In this document: positions 1-18,919 of the stretch, piece by piece | How the letters are laid out: each line of letters begins with the position of its first letter | Position numbering within the stretch: position 1 is the first letter of the stretch | Origin: Epiperipatus broadwayi | Lineage: Eukaryota; Onychophora; Udeonychophora; Euonychophora; Peripatidae | Direction: 5' to 3' | NCBI GenBank assembly: GCA_028023455.1 | Contig: JAQFVV010012441.1 | Coordinates: 4,583,911-4,647,910, forward strand | Length of the DNA stretch: 64,000 nucleotides | Notes under the pieces: generated by a model | Seen by the model: only the letters and a program-made list of their open reading frames with translations | What the model was told of the DNA's origin: nothing | Database searches by the model: none | Made by a program: the position numbers and the translations under genes

Positions 1-1514
1 TCTATAATATTATACTCTTTGCAAATTCCTATGATGAACCAAATTAATCCTGTGATAACTTAAATAATAAATTGGGGGAGGGGAATCTTTTTGCTGCTTT
101 ATCCCCACAAGAAATAAAAACATCCACTCCTATTAATGAAAAAAAAAAAAACAGTTACAAATATTTCTATCATAAAAGCCTAAAACAGTATTTACAACTA
201 TATAAGCGCCCCTCTTAGGCCTTTCTAAACTGAACCATATATGCTTTTACAAAAACTTGAAGTGGATACGATTCTGAAGCTCTTAGTTGGTCTGATTCTT
301 TATTTATTTTCAAGAATCATTATTGGTATTTACTTTTATTTATTTCTCATAATGCAGACATCTTTGCAGTTAATTTACCTGGAACTTAAAATGTATTTTT
401 TAAAAAATAAAAATAAAATATAACTATCTTTCACAACAGTACATTTTAAGCATTAAGGCAAACTATTTTTGGGTTAGAACAACACATTTCTTGGTATAGC
501 AGAGAAGAGGCTATATTTTAAACTTTAAGCAAGGTTCATGAAATTAAACTTTTTCTACATGATACATGTAATTGGAAGATAATAGTGATTGATGTTAGAG
601 AATTAATCAGCCAATTAGAAACAACTATAAACACAAAAGTACATCCTCATCACTGTAATGTGTAAAGAAAGACAATAAGTTTCGTTACTTCTGGTCATCC
701 TTCTTGCTTATCCAAAAGATGGATTTCTCTACTAAAAGCAACCAATGAGCATTGCCGAAGTCACTCTTTATTCACTTCTTTTTCTAGACGATTAAAGTTG
801 AAAGCATCAGTTTAATGACCAGCTACTGATTTATGTTCTGATATAGTGGGACCTAAACTGAACTAATTTGTGTTAAATTGATTTTTAACACTCTTTTATA
901 AAGATTTTTTGCGATCCTTTTATACTTTTTACGATTTTTTTTTTTACAATTTCAAAAGCTAATCTACTCACCTGCATATAATATATTTTATAAATATCCA
1001 AAACTTTTTAACTCAGTTTTAAAGTTGTATTACTTATTGCTCTTATAAATAATTATTATTTTTTCTTCAATTAATATTTTGCAATAAAAAATATTGTTTT
1101 AAAACTTTACGCAAATTAAAGTAAGTTTGTACGTTTTTAAAATGTTTTTTAACATTTTTCATTTTCTAGTAGTTCTGATAAATGAACGTTTATACCTAAA
1201 TTTTCATTGCTAAATATTACTATTTTCACCAACTGACCAAATTATCTTTATAAACTAACCTATGCATGTGCTTGCAAAATTGCCACTTCCCTGCCCGTCA
1301 ACGACAATAAGTGTGCAATTTTTATTAAACAGCTCTTATAAATCGTGCTAATATACAAAACTTATTTAGTTTATACTATAATCGACAAATACATAAGTAA
1401 AAGTTTATAGAAATTTCAGCCTTCAATCAACTCTAATGATTACTTTTATATTTCTTTTTCCAAAATTAAAGTGTTCTGAAATATAAGTATTTTTAGAAAC
1501 GTATTCTTTTATAT
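1..1514. other. AT-rich intergenic DNA
   Basis: No coding feature recognised. The longest open frame (60 codons, 241-423) has low-complexity hydrophobic composition and no domain. The stretch is dominated by A/T runs and shows no repeat shared with the rest of the window that I could see. Confidence 0.6.
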
Positions 1515-1599
1515 AATATGAACTCAGACTTTCAAGCAACCTTTGACTATCCACACTATCTCATACCACTGATACACATGACCACACATACGTAGAAAA

Positions 1600-1660
1600 G
1601 ATAATCACCAATATCCATATTTTGTGATGAACCAGCACTCATCAGTTGGTTCATATTATC
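1600..1660 (-). ncRNA. Type I hammerhead ribozyme, degenerate
   Basis: On the minus strand CTGATGA lies at 1639-1645. The GAAA box has become AAAA, and stem II (GTGC with TCAC) carries a mismatch. Stem I is still visible: ACCAA pairs with TTGGT, and the outer GATAAT and ATTATC ends are complementary. Loss of the conserved G of GAAA predicts little or no cleavage. It is the inverted partner of the better-preserved motif at 1806-1860. Confidence 0.7.
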
Positions 1661-1805
1661 ATCCTCCCCCACATATATATAATCAGTGCTCAGCTTATAT
1701 TAAGAGTTGGAGGTTAGAGCAGATTGAAGCCTGTCTATTAAAGTATAAAGATTTGCTATCTTAATATAAGCTGAGCACTGATTTTATATATATGTGGGAA
1801 ATGAT

Positions 1806-1860
1806 AATCTGGACCAACTGATGAGTGCTGGTTTAGCACGAAATACGTTTATTAGTGATT
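1806..1860 (+). ncRNA. Type I hammerhead ribozyme, core intact
   Basis: CTGATGA is at 1818-1824 and GAAA at 1840-1843. Stem II is a perfect 4-bp helix, GTGC (1825-1828) with GCAC (1836-1839), closing a 7-nt TGGTTTA loop. A very short stem III ends in the cleavage triplet TTA, with the predicted cut after A1851. Stem I pairs ACCAA (1813-1817) with TTAGT (1852-1856), with one mismatch, and the outer AATC with GATT (1857-1860). Minimal type I hammerheads with a tiny stem III are established for PLEs and usually work best as dimers. Activity here is inferred from sequence only. Confidence 0.85.
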
Positions 1861-1958
1861 ATTTATCTTTTCTACATGTGCATGGTCATGTGTATCAGTA
1901 GTATGAGATAGTGTGGATAGTTGAAGGTTGCTTGAAAGTCTGAGTTTAAATCCCCTAT

Positions 1959-4766
1959 ATTTACAATTAAGATCCAGGTATAAGAATGCTTGTATTTCAA
2001 ATCATGTAATAACACTAAATCTTTTATTTTATGTTTATGTTGTATATATGAACATTCATTCAAATTTATCTGTAAATTTATAAATGTATAAAACTGCCTG
2101 TTTTTATATCTAACCTAAACTAAATTCTTTAACAGTGTTGTAATTCTTTAGTCATCTTTAATATATAAAATTTAATAATTTTAATAAACCTTTAAATTTA
2201 CAATAGTTCACCTATATGTACATACCTCAAAAGTTAGGATTTCTCTAGAAGAAGAGACATCGAATCAGCCATGTGCAATAAGATATGTCTTTTGACATAC
2301 CTCATCTTTATTAAGACTGCAAATAATATGTAATAAGTTTTTTAAACGGCAGTAATTAGTGATTATTCTCATCAAGAATAACCTTTTGCATGTTTTTTCA
2401 TAAGGGAAACCTAAAAGAATATTCTACCATCTTTTATCTGGTAAACTAATCACATCAACATATTTGTATGAACGTAGGAATAAATTCTGGCTTAAAAAAA
2501 TATTACAAACAAATATTAACTATTTCAAGTAAGAATTCTTATTAGTTTTTCTTTTATATAATGATTTTTTTGAGTATTTACAAAACATTTCCAAAATTCA
2601 AACTCATGGGAAGCATTTAGCTTTCTACACAAAATTTCTTACTTTTATAAAAGTATTTACTATGACATACATTTTATTTTCTTTAACTGACGCAATTTGG
2701 CTGTCTACACAACTTTATAAAATATTCTGTTTGCAGTATAGAGAAAATCAATTTACTTTATTTCATTTCTGCTAAAAAAATATTTTTAATAAATAAATAA
2801 AGACGTTATTGTTATATTTATTTATTTATAAAAGCAAATAAAAGTTTTTAAAAATAACTGTTTGATGTAAAAAAAAATTCATTTAATCTTTTATATATAT
2901 TTAAAAACAAATTCAATAGTAGAGTTCTTTTAATCATAGTAAAAATACAGTTCAGTTACTTTTCTTCATAAAAATATTTTTGAGTGCAAAATTCAAAAAG
3001 AAGTTAATGCTAGGATTTTTATTTTCATTTAAAAAAAAACAACAAAATAACAAACAATCGTTTCCTTCTGCTACTTCATGAAAACGGAAACGCAAAGTAA
3101 TTAAAAAAGAACTATACATTGTCAAAATTAATAATTACTCTCTAGTCATGATATTTTTTATTATTCATCAATACTGCGTAATCATAAAATTCCTTAAGCC
3201 ATTTGAGGGCTGAAAATATTTATTCTCCTTATTACTGTAGGCCTAAGTAATTAATACACATCAATAAGGATACATCTCAGAGTGGTTTCTGCTTTTGTAT
3301 TCATGGCGACTTAGGATTCAAATCTCTAAGTACTGCTTTTATGCATCTAGCAACATTCTTTTTATCCGTTCATACTAGTCACAGTAACAACCTGCTATGA
3401 AACAAAAAATTGTAACCTAATTATACATATTTGTTTTACTCAGCTATAAGTCCTTTCTATGCTTTAGCGTACAATTAGATAAACCTAAATATATAATGTA
3501 TTTTAAAGTACATCTAGAAACTGATCTGATGTTGGAATTATGCAAAAACATTAATGTAATTTTAATTTTTTTTTTTTAAAAAAAAAAGGCTATATTTAGA
3601 ATAGTATAAAGATGTATATAATTATTGGTGCCAGTTTTGAATTCTAAATCCTAACTGATAAAGTCAAAACACAAAACCTAAACTAGTGATATGTACATTG
3701 TAAAATAATAACGTCAGGGATTTATGATTGTCCAGATTTATTATAGAAACTTTAGAGGAAGGATGAAGAAAACAGTTATTGGAAGCATATACATAAGCAC
3801 ATGATTAAGTCATGGTATATTACTATCAATTTTAACCCATTTTAGTTTAACAAAAGAAAGAAATAATATGTAATTAATACATATTATTACTTTTGGATAT
3901 TATTTCAAAGGCAAATTGGGAAATAGTAAGCAAGAAATTTTTCAAAATAAAGCAAAGTAAAACTATTAAATATCAAAAAATGATATTTAATTCCATGTAA
4001 AATTGTAATATAAAACTTTACAATGAACCAAAATTATATGATAATAATCCAATTGTAACATCATTATGTAACTACTACTATTATTTTTACTTATTAAGTA
4101 TGTAAAATAATCAAAATTTGTAAAACTGTCTTTAAATAATGTTTGAATGAATCAAAATTTTAAATAATTTTTATTACTAACATTAAATTCATTTTACTTA
4201 CAAAATCTCTCTATATGTCAGGAAAGAAATATTTTCTTCATAATCTTTAATGTTATTGATTTATTGCAACATTTTGTAGGCAATGGGGAAATGCATTTGG
4301 TGGTGAAGCCAAATTCATTGTATTCATGTTTTCTGAAGGATGCATATTAATTATAATAATCGCAATAGTACATTATAGTACTAATCAATACTCTCAATCA
4401 TTATTAATTTACTAAAAAATAAAATACTATCACAATATAATTCAATTTCTTTGATCTATTCCTTACTTTTCCACATTATTTCAGAAAATTTCCATATTTC
4501 ATTCATTCACCTCATGCATAATTTTTTTAAGTATTTTACTATTGTTCACATTTTAGCAACACATCTAACTAACCTTCATTTCAGTTTTATATTGGTCTTA
4601 ATGATATCAATGATATCTGGATGTCCGCTCACTTATATATATATATATATAATAACTAATAAAAATATCAAAATAAAAAGAGAGCCTATCTACAAGCTTA
4701 GGGAGAAAATGAGCATTATTGAACTAGTATGTTTTAAGCATTTTATATTTATTATTTTTTACTTGT
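1959..4766. other. AT-rich intergenic DNA
   Basis: No gene recognised. A and T homopolymers are common, and a T-run next to an A-run near 3565-3589 could fold. A block at 3270-3330 ending GGATTCAAATCTC resembles a pol III B box but lacks a convincing tRNA fold. The open frame at 4451-4795 (114 codons) has no recognisable domain and runs into the 3.1 kb repeat. Confidence 0.55.
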
Positions 4767-4768
4767 GC

Positions 4769-5216
4769 GTATATGGTCTATCAGGGTGCCACTAGGCTAT
4801 CTAAACCTAGACAAAGTTACATTATATACCTACTTATAGATGTACCTGGTTTGAACACTTTTGGTACATTATTTAAAACAGGATGTAGGATTTTGTATTT
4901 AGGAACCATATCACATTTGCATTAATATTAAGGAAACAAAACATCCTTATGATTCTTTAGTTGTGCAAATAAAATTTATCAGAAAAAAATATATCAGATT
5001 TCAATATCATATGTGCATATTTAACACCCTCATAAGTCTTACTAGCTTATATTAAACACTAAGGGTTTATTGGTGGCAATTTGTTAAACTTTGAGTGACG
5101 TTTGATGATCTTAGATGGTAGTCATTATCTGTGATGATAGCTGACCAATAATAAATAAATAGAGTGAAAAACATTATTCATATGGTCATTAAACACATTT
5201 ATTTAGACTATTGATT

Positions 5217-5248
<32 letters not shown>

Positions 5249-7850
5249 AATTCCTGCCATAGCATTAGATATAACTCACAACATAAACTTTCATCTTTTA
5301 TAAACCCATAATTACTTATCTAAACATTATTATATTTAAATTATGACTTAATGATTAATATTCATCAGTAATGACAAATGCTCATAATTAACAAGACAGT
5401 TAATAACTCTGAAGAAAGATATAGCCTCTTTTAATAAAAAACAAATTAACATTTATTACTGATTAATCATTAATAATACAGATAGAAAATATACACTATT
5501 AATAATGATAAATTGTTTACATTTAAATAATAATATTGGTAATACTAAAAAACTTCCCCCTTTTCCTTAATGGCATGTACTCCATGTTCATATCATCTAG
5601 TGTGGTGTGTGTGCATTACTTTCCATAGTGGATAAACAAAATTCTTATATCCTAAAAACACATTTTTATTTTTAAAAAATAAACACTCTATGCATGCACA
5701 TACTCACTTATTGCATATAACATATATATTTTCATCTTAATTAATTTAAACATAATATTAAAAAGAGAAAAGAGTAAAAAAAAGTTAATCAGATCATAGA
5801 GATAAGCATTTAATAAAATCAGCATCAAATTATCTATCTGACTTTTCACCAATCTAGGTCATTAACTATTTTTAAAAAAATCCATCTCTTCTATTGATAA
5901 AATTCTACCAATTTTTTAAAACTCATGCTCAACAAATATACATGTAAGTAAGCATAATTATATTACTACATGTGTGTATATATATCACTTCCCATTATGA
6001 ATAAAAAAACTATTAAACTTTTTTTTACCTATAATATAGCCAACATATTTTATAATTTTGAATCAATATACAATAAACACATTTTATAAAAATAAAATAC
6101 ACACATAAATGATTACATGTAATACTTCAAGAATACATAATTAATCAATAATGCAATAGCTATTATTACTGAAAATCTTCTATAATTGGTTTTTATTTTA
6201 AGATTTAAAGATTTAAAAGAGAGAGATAAACACATTTATTATTAAAAAATTTATTAATAGTCACTGATAAAAAATATAATTAAAATTCATATTATCAGTT
6301 CTTTTACTTTGAGGCACAGATGGTTTCAAAGAATCCAATGATTTTAAAGTCAGCTTGTTGAAGGTTTAAAATTTGGCAGCATTCACACATCAATATGTAA
6401 TGCATGTATATTTACCAATTACAGCAGTTTACTGGAACAATCCTATTCTGGTTTGGGCTTGCCATTCTTTACTGTGATGATGATGAAATCAATTGCTTCT
6501 ATAGAGATAATTTTATCATGGGAATGGTTTTTTCATTTCTTCTGCATATAATTACTTTTGATAAATAGATAGATATCTCTGTTTTCCATATATTTTAGCA
6601 TTTTGCTTTGGTTTAAACTTAGCAAGTGGCATAAATAAAATAGAATAGGTTCACAAATTTCAGAAGTCTACTTCTTAGTTCCATTTAGATTTACCAGCAC
6701 AGGTGAGCAATAAGTTTCTTCTTTCTTATTTGGAAATCAGTTATAAGATGTTTTAATACCTTGGATTTAAACTTTTCCTGATGAGCATAGGTTTCTTGGA
6801 TGGGCAATGGAGGCTCATAACAAAATATCTCTCTAGTCCATCATGTTAATGTAGAAACCTTTAAAACAATCTGATTTCTCCAAAGCAATTTAGTTTATTT
6901 CATTTTTTCCTCTCTTTTAATAGACTTTTGTCAGCTTTTATATAACTTAGACTGTCTACCTCACATATTTTTGTTACTAGACACATCTGGACAGTCATAA
7001 TTGCATTCTTTTAGTGGTCTGTTTTACATCTTTTTTGTGAATTGATAATTTTTTCTAAATTTATTATTGGTAAGGAATCCAAAATGGTATGGATTTTATC
7101 AGCAACCTCCCTTTTCTCAAGTCTGAAATTTAACCTTCATTCATCTCTTATTAACCCTTGACCTCAGTCTGAAAAGTTAAATGAAACTTTAACCCTTTCA
7201 GACAAAATAAAACAAATTGATCTTAAAAAATATAACTGTTTTAAACAATATTAAAACTAAAATTTATAAAATGATTTTAATAAAATCTTTTCTATTATGA
7301 AAATGTATCTATAGATGTTTTAAGTCTATATCTGTAAATACAGGTACACACTCATCCATATTCAGACATATAAAACCTGCCTATAAACAAAATAATCTGA
7401 GTGACTTGAAAAGCTATAACTTAACATTCAGAAAATAAATTAGTAAGCCTATTAGAATTAAAGTATTATTAAATAAAAATATTAGAATCTATTAAATATA
7501 AATTAATGTTAAAGAAGGTTAATAATCAAAATCAGAAAAATGATTAATTGAATAGCTTGTGTCTACAGATGACTATTTATATGTGCCTTAAAATTTTAAC
7601 TTTTAAATACAACTATTAAAAGTATATATTATCTCTTTTATTAATACAAAGACAAACAGAGAGAGAAACAAATATTTCTCCCTCTCTCTGTCTGAGGTGT
7701 TAGGAGCTTGGTCATGTAAGGTTTCAAATCTGCCCTACAGATTCCCTTTTTTAAAAGAAAATGTGATGGTGATTTTGTTTTTGTTATTCTATGCACACTA
7801 TTGCAATTTAGTCACAGACTAAATTGGAATGTGCACAATATATATATAAT
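4769..7850 (+). repeat. Dispersed ~3.1 kb repeat, copy 1
   Basis: Matches 54136-58300 in the same orientation. Both copies start at ATATGGTCTAT followed by a CCACTAGG block. They share blocks such as CTAGACAAAG and AAAATAAACACTCT, and both end at ATGTGCACAATATATATA. By eye the copies are clearly divergent but collinear throughout. Neither shows a long open frame or recognisable terminal inverted repeats, and the right end runs into a TA tract. The class is unknown: an unclassified retroelement, a decayed DNA transposon or a segmental duplication are all possible. Confidence 0.75.
5215..5250. repeat. (ATG)n microsatellite
   Basis: About eleven consecutive TGA/ATG units inside the 3.1 kb repeat. 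The paralogous position in copy 2 (near 54588-54602) has only about four units, so the tract expanded after the copies diverged. Confidence 0.95.
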
Positions 7851-7860
7851 CATTAAAATC

Positions 7861-8281
<421 letters not shown>

Positions 8282-8726
8282 TGGGGATATTAGATGAATA
8301 GGCACTAGATAGGGATTTTATGCACAAGCCTTCTGGTATCCATTGATTACTCTGATTGACACTGAGTGGCACTACTATATAGAGTTTTGCCTGTTTTAAT
8401 AACAGTAATGTGCTAGCATAAGAAATAGTGGTATGTGATGTTTAGTGGTTTAACACCAATTCTGCCTAATAGGATAGTGGTGGATATGGTTGTTAAAAAA
8501 CCAAAGACACCAAAATGTATAGGTACTGAGCCTGGTTCATGATGACATAAGCTATTGAGCATAGATTGAAAATATTAAAGTGTTTTCAATTTTATCCTCA
8601 TAGTTTTGTAGTTAAGTAGATATAAAAGGTGGCTGCTGGTGAGTTGCATTAGATCCTAAGATCTAGGTGCAGTGCTCACATATCCAAAGCTACTCACTGA
8701 CAAAGGCCACAAGCCAGAAACTAGTC
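8282..8726 (+). repeat. HHR-B unit 1 (445 bp)
   Basis: Starts TGGGGATATT just after a cleavage-site-like TC and ends with the hammerhead cleavage triplet GTC. It contains a TATAAAAGG box about 105 bp upstream of its end and a GATCCTAAGATC palindrome-like block between that box and the ribozyme. Not protein-coding. Confidence 0.85.
8621..8629 (+). promoter_or_regulatory. TATA-like box inside HHR-B unit
   Basis: TATAAAAGG lies about 105 bp upstream of the predicted cleavage site of unit 1. The equivalent place in unit 2 (about 9065-9073) reads GATAAAAGG, so the motif is partly conserved. A pol II start roughly 30 nt downstream would place the ribozyme near the 5' end of the transcript. This is a motif match only. 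Confidence 0.35.
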
Positions 8727-8740
8727 TGGGGATATTGGAA
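8682..8740 (+). ncRNA. HHR-B hammerhead of unit 1, mutated core
   Basis: GAAA (8717-8720), the short stem III and the GTC triplet (8724-8726) are intact. The catalytic CTGATGA has become CTGACAA (8697-8703). Stem I remains largely complementary (CTCA with TGGG; ATCCA with the TGGA that follows). The core mutation predicts inactivity. Confidence 0.75.
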
Positions 8741-9171
8741 AAGTAGGCACTAGATAAGAATTTTATGCACAAGCCTTCTGGTATCCATTGATTACTCTGA
8801 TTGACATTGAGTGGCACTACTATATGGAGAGTTTTGCCTGTTTTAATAACAGTAATGTGCTAGCATAAGAAATAGTGATCATCTAATATTTAGTGATTTA
8901 ACACCAATCCTGACTAATAGAATAATGGTGGCTATGGTTGTTAAAGAGCCAAAAGCACCAAAATTTATTGGTACTAACTTGGGTTCAGATACATATGACT
9001 ATATAAGCTATTGAGCTTTGATTGAAAATATTGTGTTTTCAATTATATTCTCATAGTCCTGTAGAGATAAAAGGTGGGTTCTGGAGGGTTGCACTAGATC
9101 TTAAAATCTAGGTACAGTGCTCTCAGATCCAACCCTCCTCACTGATGAAGGCCACAAGCCAGAAACTAGTC
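8727..9171 (+). repeat. HHR-B unit 2 (445 bp)
   Basis: Same length and order as unit 1, with scattered substitutions and compensating small indels. Begins TGGGGATATTGG and ends GTC at 9169-9171. It carries the best-preserved HHR-B ribozyme at its 3' end. Confidence 0.85.
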
Positions 9172-9185
9172 TGGGGATATTGGAT
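9127..9185 (+). ncRNA. HHR-B type I hammerhead, intact core
   Basis: CTGATGA is at 9142-9148 and GAAA at 9162-9165. Stem II is GGC (9150-9152) with GCC (9158-9160), a 5-nt CACAA loop and an A/A pair at its base. Stem III is only two pairs with a 2-nt TA loop, leading to the cleavage triplet GTC (9169-9171) and a predicted cut before T9172. Stem I pairs CCTCA (9137-9141) with TGGGG (9172-9176), then an internal loop, then ATCCA (9127-9131) with TGGAT (9181-9185). The internal loop is where hammerheads usually make loop-loop contacts. The A/A at the stem II base is unusual, since G-C is typical there. Confidence 0.88.
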
Positions 9186-9290
9186 GTGTAGGCACTATAT
9201 AGGGATTTTATGCACAAGCCTTTTTGCATCCATTGATTACTCTGGTTGGCACTGAGTGGCACTACTATATGGAGAGTTTTGCCTATCTTA

Positions 9291-15417
<6,127 letters not shown>

Positions 15418-15420
15418 TAT

Positions 15421-16145
15421 CATCATCATCATTATCAACCATTATCAATCCACTGCAGGATGAAGGTCTCTCCAAGTTTAATCCATCTTCTCCGATCTTT
15501 AGCTTCTCTTCTCCACATCACCCCTACACATTTTCTTATTTCATCCATCCATCTTACATGTGGTCTCCTTCTGGGTCTTTTACAATCTCTTGGAATCCAG
15601 TTTAAAATTTCAATTGTCCATCTATTATCATCTCTTCTAGCAATATGTCCAGCCCAACTCCACTTCAATCTTTTAATTTTTTCAATGAGGTCAGTAACAC
15701 CTGTTTGTTCTCTTACCCATACATTGCGTTTTCGATCTCTTCTTGTTACTCCCAACATACATCTCTCCATACTTCTTTGAGTGGTCTGAAGTCTCTGTAT
15801 TGATCTTCTATTAAGTGTCCAAGTCTCAGATCCATAAGTAAGAACTGGTAAAACACATTTGTTAAAAACCTTTCTTTTCAAACACATAGGCATATTTCCT
15901 TTTAATATCAAGTTATTTCTACCAAAAGCACTCCAACCAAGTTTAATTCTATGATTAATTTCCTCTATTATGTTTCCATCTGTATTAATAATCTGACCAA
16001 GGTATTTGTAACTCTTAACTTCTTCTAATTCATCATAATCAATCTTTATTTTCATATTTTGAGCAAATCGATTAAACATTACTTTAGCCTTTTTAACATT
16101 TATCTTTAGTCCTACTTTCCTACTTTCATCTGATAACTCCTGCAA
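15421..16145 (-). pseudogene. RTE-like LINE, 5'-truncated reverse transcriptase C-terminus
   Basis: Minus-strand frame 15435-16145 (236 codons) is open. It starts just after the catalytic palm, at a segment reading LKINVKKAKVMF (thumb-proximal), followed by YKYLGQIINTDG, LTYGSETWTLNR, a WAGHIARR motif and an R/W-rich C-terminus. This order is typical of the C-terminal half of non-LTR reverse transcriptases. The 3' end is a short TGATAATGATGATGATGATAT tail, characteristic of RTE-type elements. The catalytic YADD motif and the endonuclease are missing, so this is a dead-on-arrival copy with a recently open remnant. Related, more decayed pieces lie at 32437-32755 and 43914-44290. Confidence 0.88.
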
Positions 16146-16872
16146 TAAATTGATTTATCTTATGATGATTCGACTGAAAGATCAAGTAATATTCGATCAT
16201 TAAAGTGATCACCGGCAGAATCCAGTACTTTCAGTGAGGAAGTTTGCTATATTTCACATTTATCAGTTATTGCAATTAGTTAGAATTTGTCCTTTGAAGT
16301 TCATATCACTGATATAGTGACAGATTAAAAGTCATTCCAGTGCGAGAATACTACATAATCTTCCGATCACTAACCATTCAATTATAAATATTATTACCAA
16401 AACTAGGTTCCACCTACTTTTTTATTATACTCTCTTTAACTAGAAATCTATGTAGGCATCTTTGTTCAGAAATCAGTCAATTTGACTGTTGAGCCGTGTA
16501 CATTTTATTTATCAAAATCTTAAGCACTTGAACATCCTTGGTGAAATAACCTGACAAAATCTAAAGATTTATGGACCGACATAAGCTATAGAAAGTAAAA
16601 AAGAAACAACAACTTCAGTGTATATGATTGAAATCTTTCTTCATGTTATTACTTGACTTCTAGAACAAATAATTAAAAGTCTACTGCATATTTAAAATGA
16701 TCATGTATTGTTGTTCATATCCATTATTTATATATATTGGAATTATGGATTGTTTTTTATATCTAAGAAAGAATCATTCAACGATTTAATAATATGAATA
16801 AAAAAGATTTGTTGAAGTAATATGTTTTATCCTCAACATTATTAGGATTAATTATCATACCAATCCCTCAAA
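16146..16872. other. AT-rich intergenic DNA
   Basis: No gene or shared repeat seen between the truncated LINE and the next hammerhead repeat. Confidence 0.55.
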
Positions 16873-17011
16873 CAGCACTCATCAGTTGGTCGAGATTACA
16901 ATCAATGCTCAGTTTATATTAAGATAGCAAATTTTCAGACTTTAATGAAGAAGCTTCAGTCTTCTAAAGCCTCCAACTCTGCATCCAACCATATAAACTG
17001 AGCACTGATTG

Positions 17012-17051
<40 letters not shown>
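17012..17051. repeat. (TA)n(TG)n compound microsatellite
   Basis: TA units followed by TG units. It is an expansion of the short TATATGTGTGGG block found at the same place in the other HHR-A copies. Confidence 0.95.
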
Positions 17052-17059
17052 GTGATGGT

Positions 17060-17114
17060 AATCTGGACCAACTGATGAGTGCTGGTTCAGCACAAAATAC
17101 ATATATTGGAGATC
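17060..17114 (+). ncRNA. HHR-A hammerhead with GAAA mutated to AAAA
   Basis: CTGATGA at 17072-17078. Stem II GTGC (17079-17082) with GCAC (17090-17093) is perfect. The GAAA box reads AAAA (17094-17097). Stem I ACCAA with TTGGA and the outer AATC with GATC remain mostly paired. Predicted inactive. Confidence 0.78.
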
Positions 17115-17215
17115 ATTTATATTTTTTCACATGTATGCATCCATGTGCATTGTTTGTATAAGATAAAGTATATAGTTGTAGGACGCTTGAAATTCTGAGT
17201 TCAAGTTCCTTCTGA

Positions 17216-18869
17216 TTACCTTAAGTGTAGTTTAGACAATATACATATATTTAAATATTATACATATATAAATAGATAGATAGATAATCATTTTTATTAT
17301 GAAATGAGGATATAAATAACTGAACACATTATTCAGCAAATTATTGTCTTTGTCCAGTTAATATGGATTCAGTGAATGTACATTTCTTATCGGTTTGCAC
17401 AAAAATCTTTAGTTCTAATCTAGATTTAAATCTCAGCCAATGTGTACACTAGGAAAACTATACTAACTACGGGATTTCATTTAATATAACACTATTTTAT
17501 TGACAAAAAATTATGTACAATGTAAGTATAGAATATGTTGGTAAATGTTTGGTCACTTAATTTTTTTTTTTTTTCTTTTGCCACAATATTTGTTATTCTG
17601 TCCTATAAACTAAATTAAAATAAAGCTTACAACAATGTGATGTTTAGGGTTTTAAAAACAAAACATCATTAAATTGTACTAAATTATTATATGTCATTTT
17701 TATTAAAGAAAATAGGTAATATATTCATGTGGTAAGATTGATACTGAAGACAGTTTCCATACAAAGTTATAACAAAGTTATAATGACATTCTGTCTTGCC
17801 ATTAAAGTAAAAAAAAAAAAACTTTGGAAGTGATAAATGTTCACATTTTTCTGTATGTATGTCAACCCACTTTTTCATTAATAAATAAAATGATCTCATG
17901 TGTGGTGCCATTTTGAAGTACCAAAATCTTTCAATTGATTATACTGAGTGTATATATATATACATAATGGCTCAGAATCACAGAACCTTAAGTGCTTGAG
18001 TCTATCATTATATTATTGGGTTAATCTGCATACAACTGATAAAATGTAAAGAAAATAAGTGGATAATTTTCTCATCATAGCATTGACCTCATTCACTATA
18101 CATATCTAAATTCTAATGAAAATGTCTTCTTTTAATAATTATTTAGTTATTCAGAAATCTCATGGCTAATAACATAGAGTAAACAGATTAAATAGCCTTC
18201 TAGATAGATAATTGTTTAAATTTAAGGTTGATCCAAAATCTTTGCTAATAAATAAACCCTTAACTGCTTCAGCTTAAAGCAGGTAGCATTGGAGTATGGT
18301 AAACTGTTTTGTATATTATAGTGAAATCAGTTATGTAAAACACTGACTGAGTTTCTAGAGACAAGATGATGGTCCTGTAAAAAGACACATGAAGTCACAA
18401 GGTTATAGTAACTATTGTAATAGCACTTTATCAACATTTTCTCTCTGTTCATTACACAATATGAATTAATGTCATTTATGTATAACACACTGTTTTCAAT
18501 AGTAGGGCAGTTAATGGCAGTATATTAAAATATTTCATTTTCTGGTGTCTTTTTATTTCTCTGCATACAGATGAGTTATGTTTGACATACTATAATCAAA
18601 TTTATTAGAAAATCAAATAATTCTCAGAAATATTATTGGATAAAGTTAAAGAGAATTACACCAATAAGATAAATGGATTTTATCATCATTAATAAAACTT
18701 CTATGCCACAAATTCTGTAGCTTAGAATATATATATCAAAATTCACAGATTTTGATTTATTTTTCTATATAGAATAAAACAAATAAAATACAAAAAAGAT
18801 TCTTACATAATTATTTGTTACCTTCTTATTAATTAAAGGTCAAAATACCTTCCATTAGAAAAGAGCTTC

Positions 18870-18919
<50 letters not shown>

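Larger units (their letters stand above)
1518..1958 (+). mobile_element. HHR-A repeat, copy 1 (inverted pair with two hammerhead motifs)
   Basis: The right arm (1761-1958, + strand) and left arm (1518-1704, - strand) are near-identical inverted copies around a 56-bp spacer. Reading outward, each arm has a conserved TTAATATAAGCTGAGCACTG block, a short TA-rich tract, a hammerhead core, a segment ending GTATGAGATAGTGTGGATAG, and a terminal block resembling a pol III B box (GAGTTTAAATCCCC on the right). The same consensus recurs six more times in the window, so this is a dispersed repeat. An inverted partial copy joined to a longer copy is a known arrangement for Penelope-like elements. I infer a non-autonomous PLE or retrozyme-type element. 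No protein is encoded. Confidence 0.8.
16873..17215 (+). mobile_element. HHR-A repeat, copy 2 (partial inverted arm)
   Basis: A short left arm (16873-16930, minus strand) contains CTGATGA and the first half of stem II, then stops inside the ribozyme. The right arm (about 16991-17215) is longer and ends at TGAGTTCAAG, the B-box-like terminal block. The TA/TG tract before the ribozyme has expanded to about 40 bp. Truncation of the inverted arm inside the hammerhead is worth noting. Confidence 0.78.

Noticed and set aside
4451-4795. 114-codon open frame
   Set aside because: No domain, contains a TA-repeat segment (YIYIYI), and runs into a repeat.
15460-15780. 106-codon plus-strand frame
   Set aside because: It is antisense to the LINE reverse transcriptase remnant.
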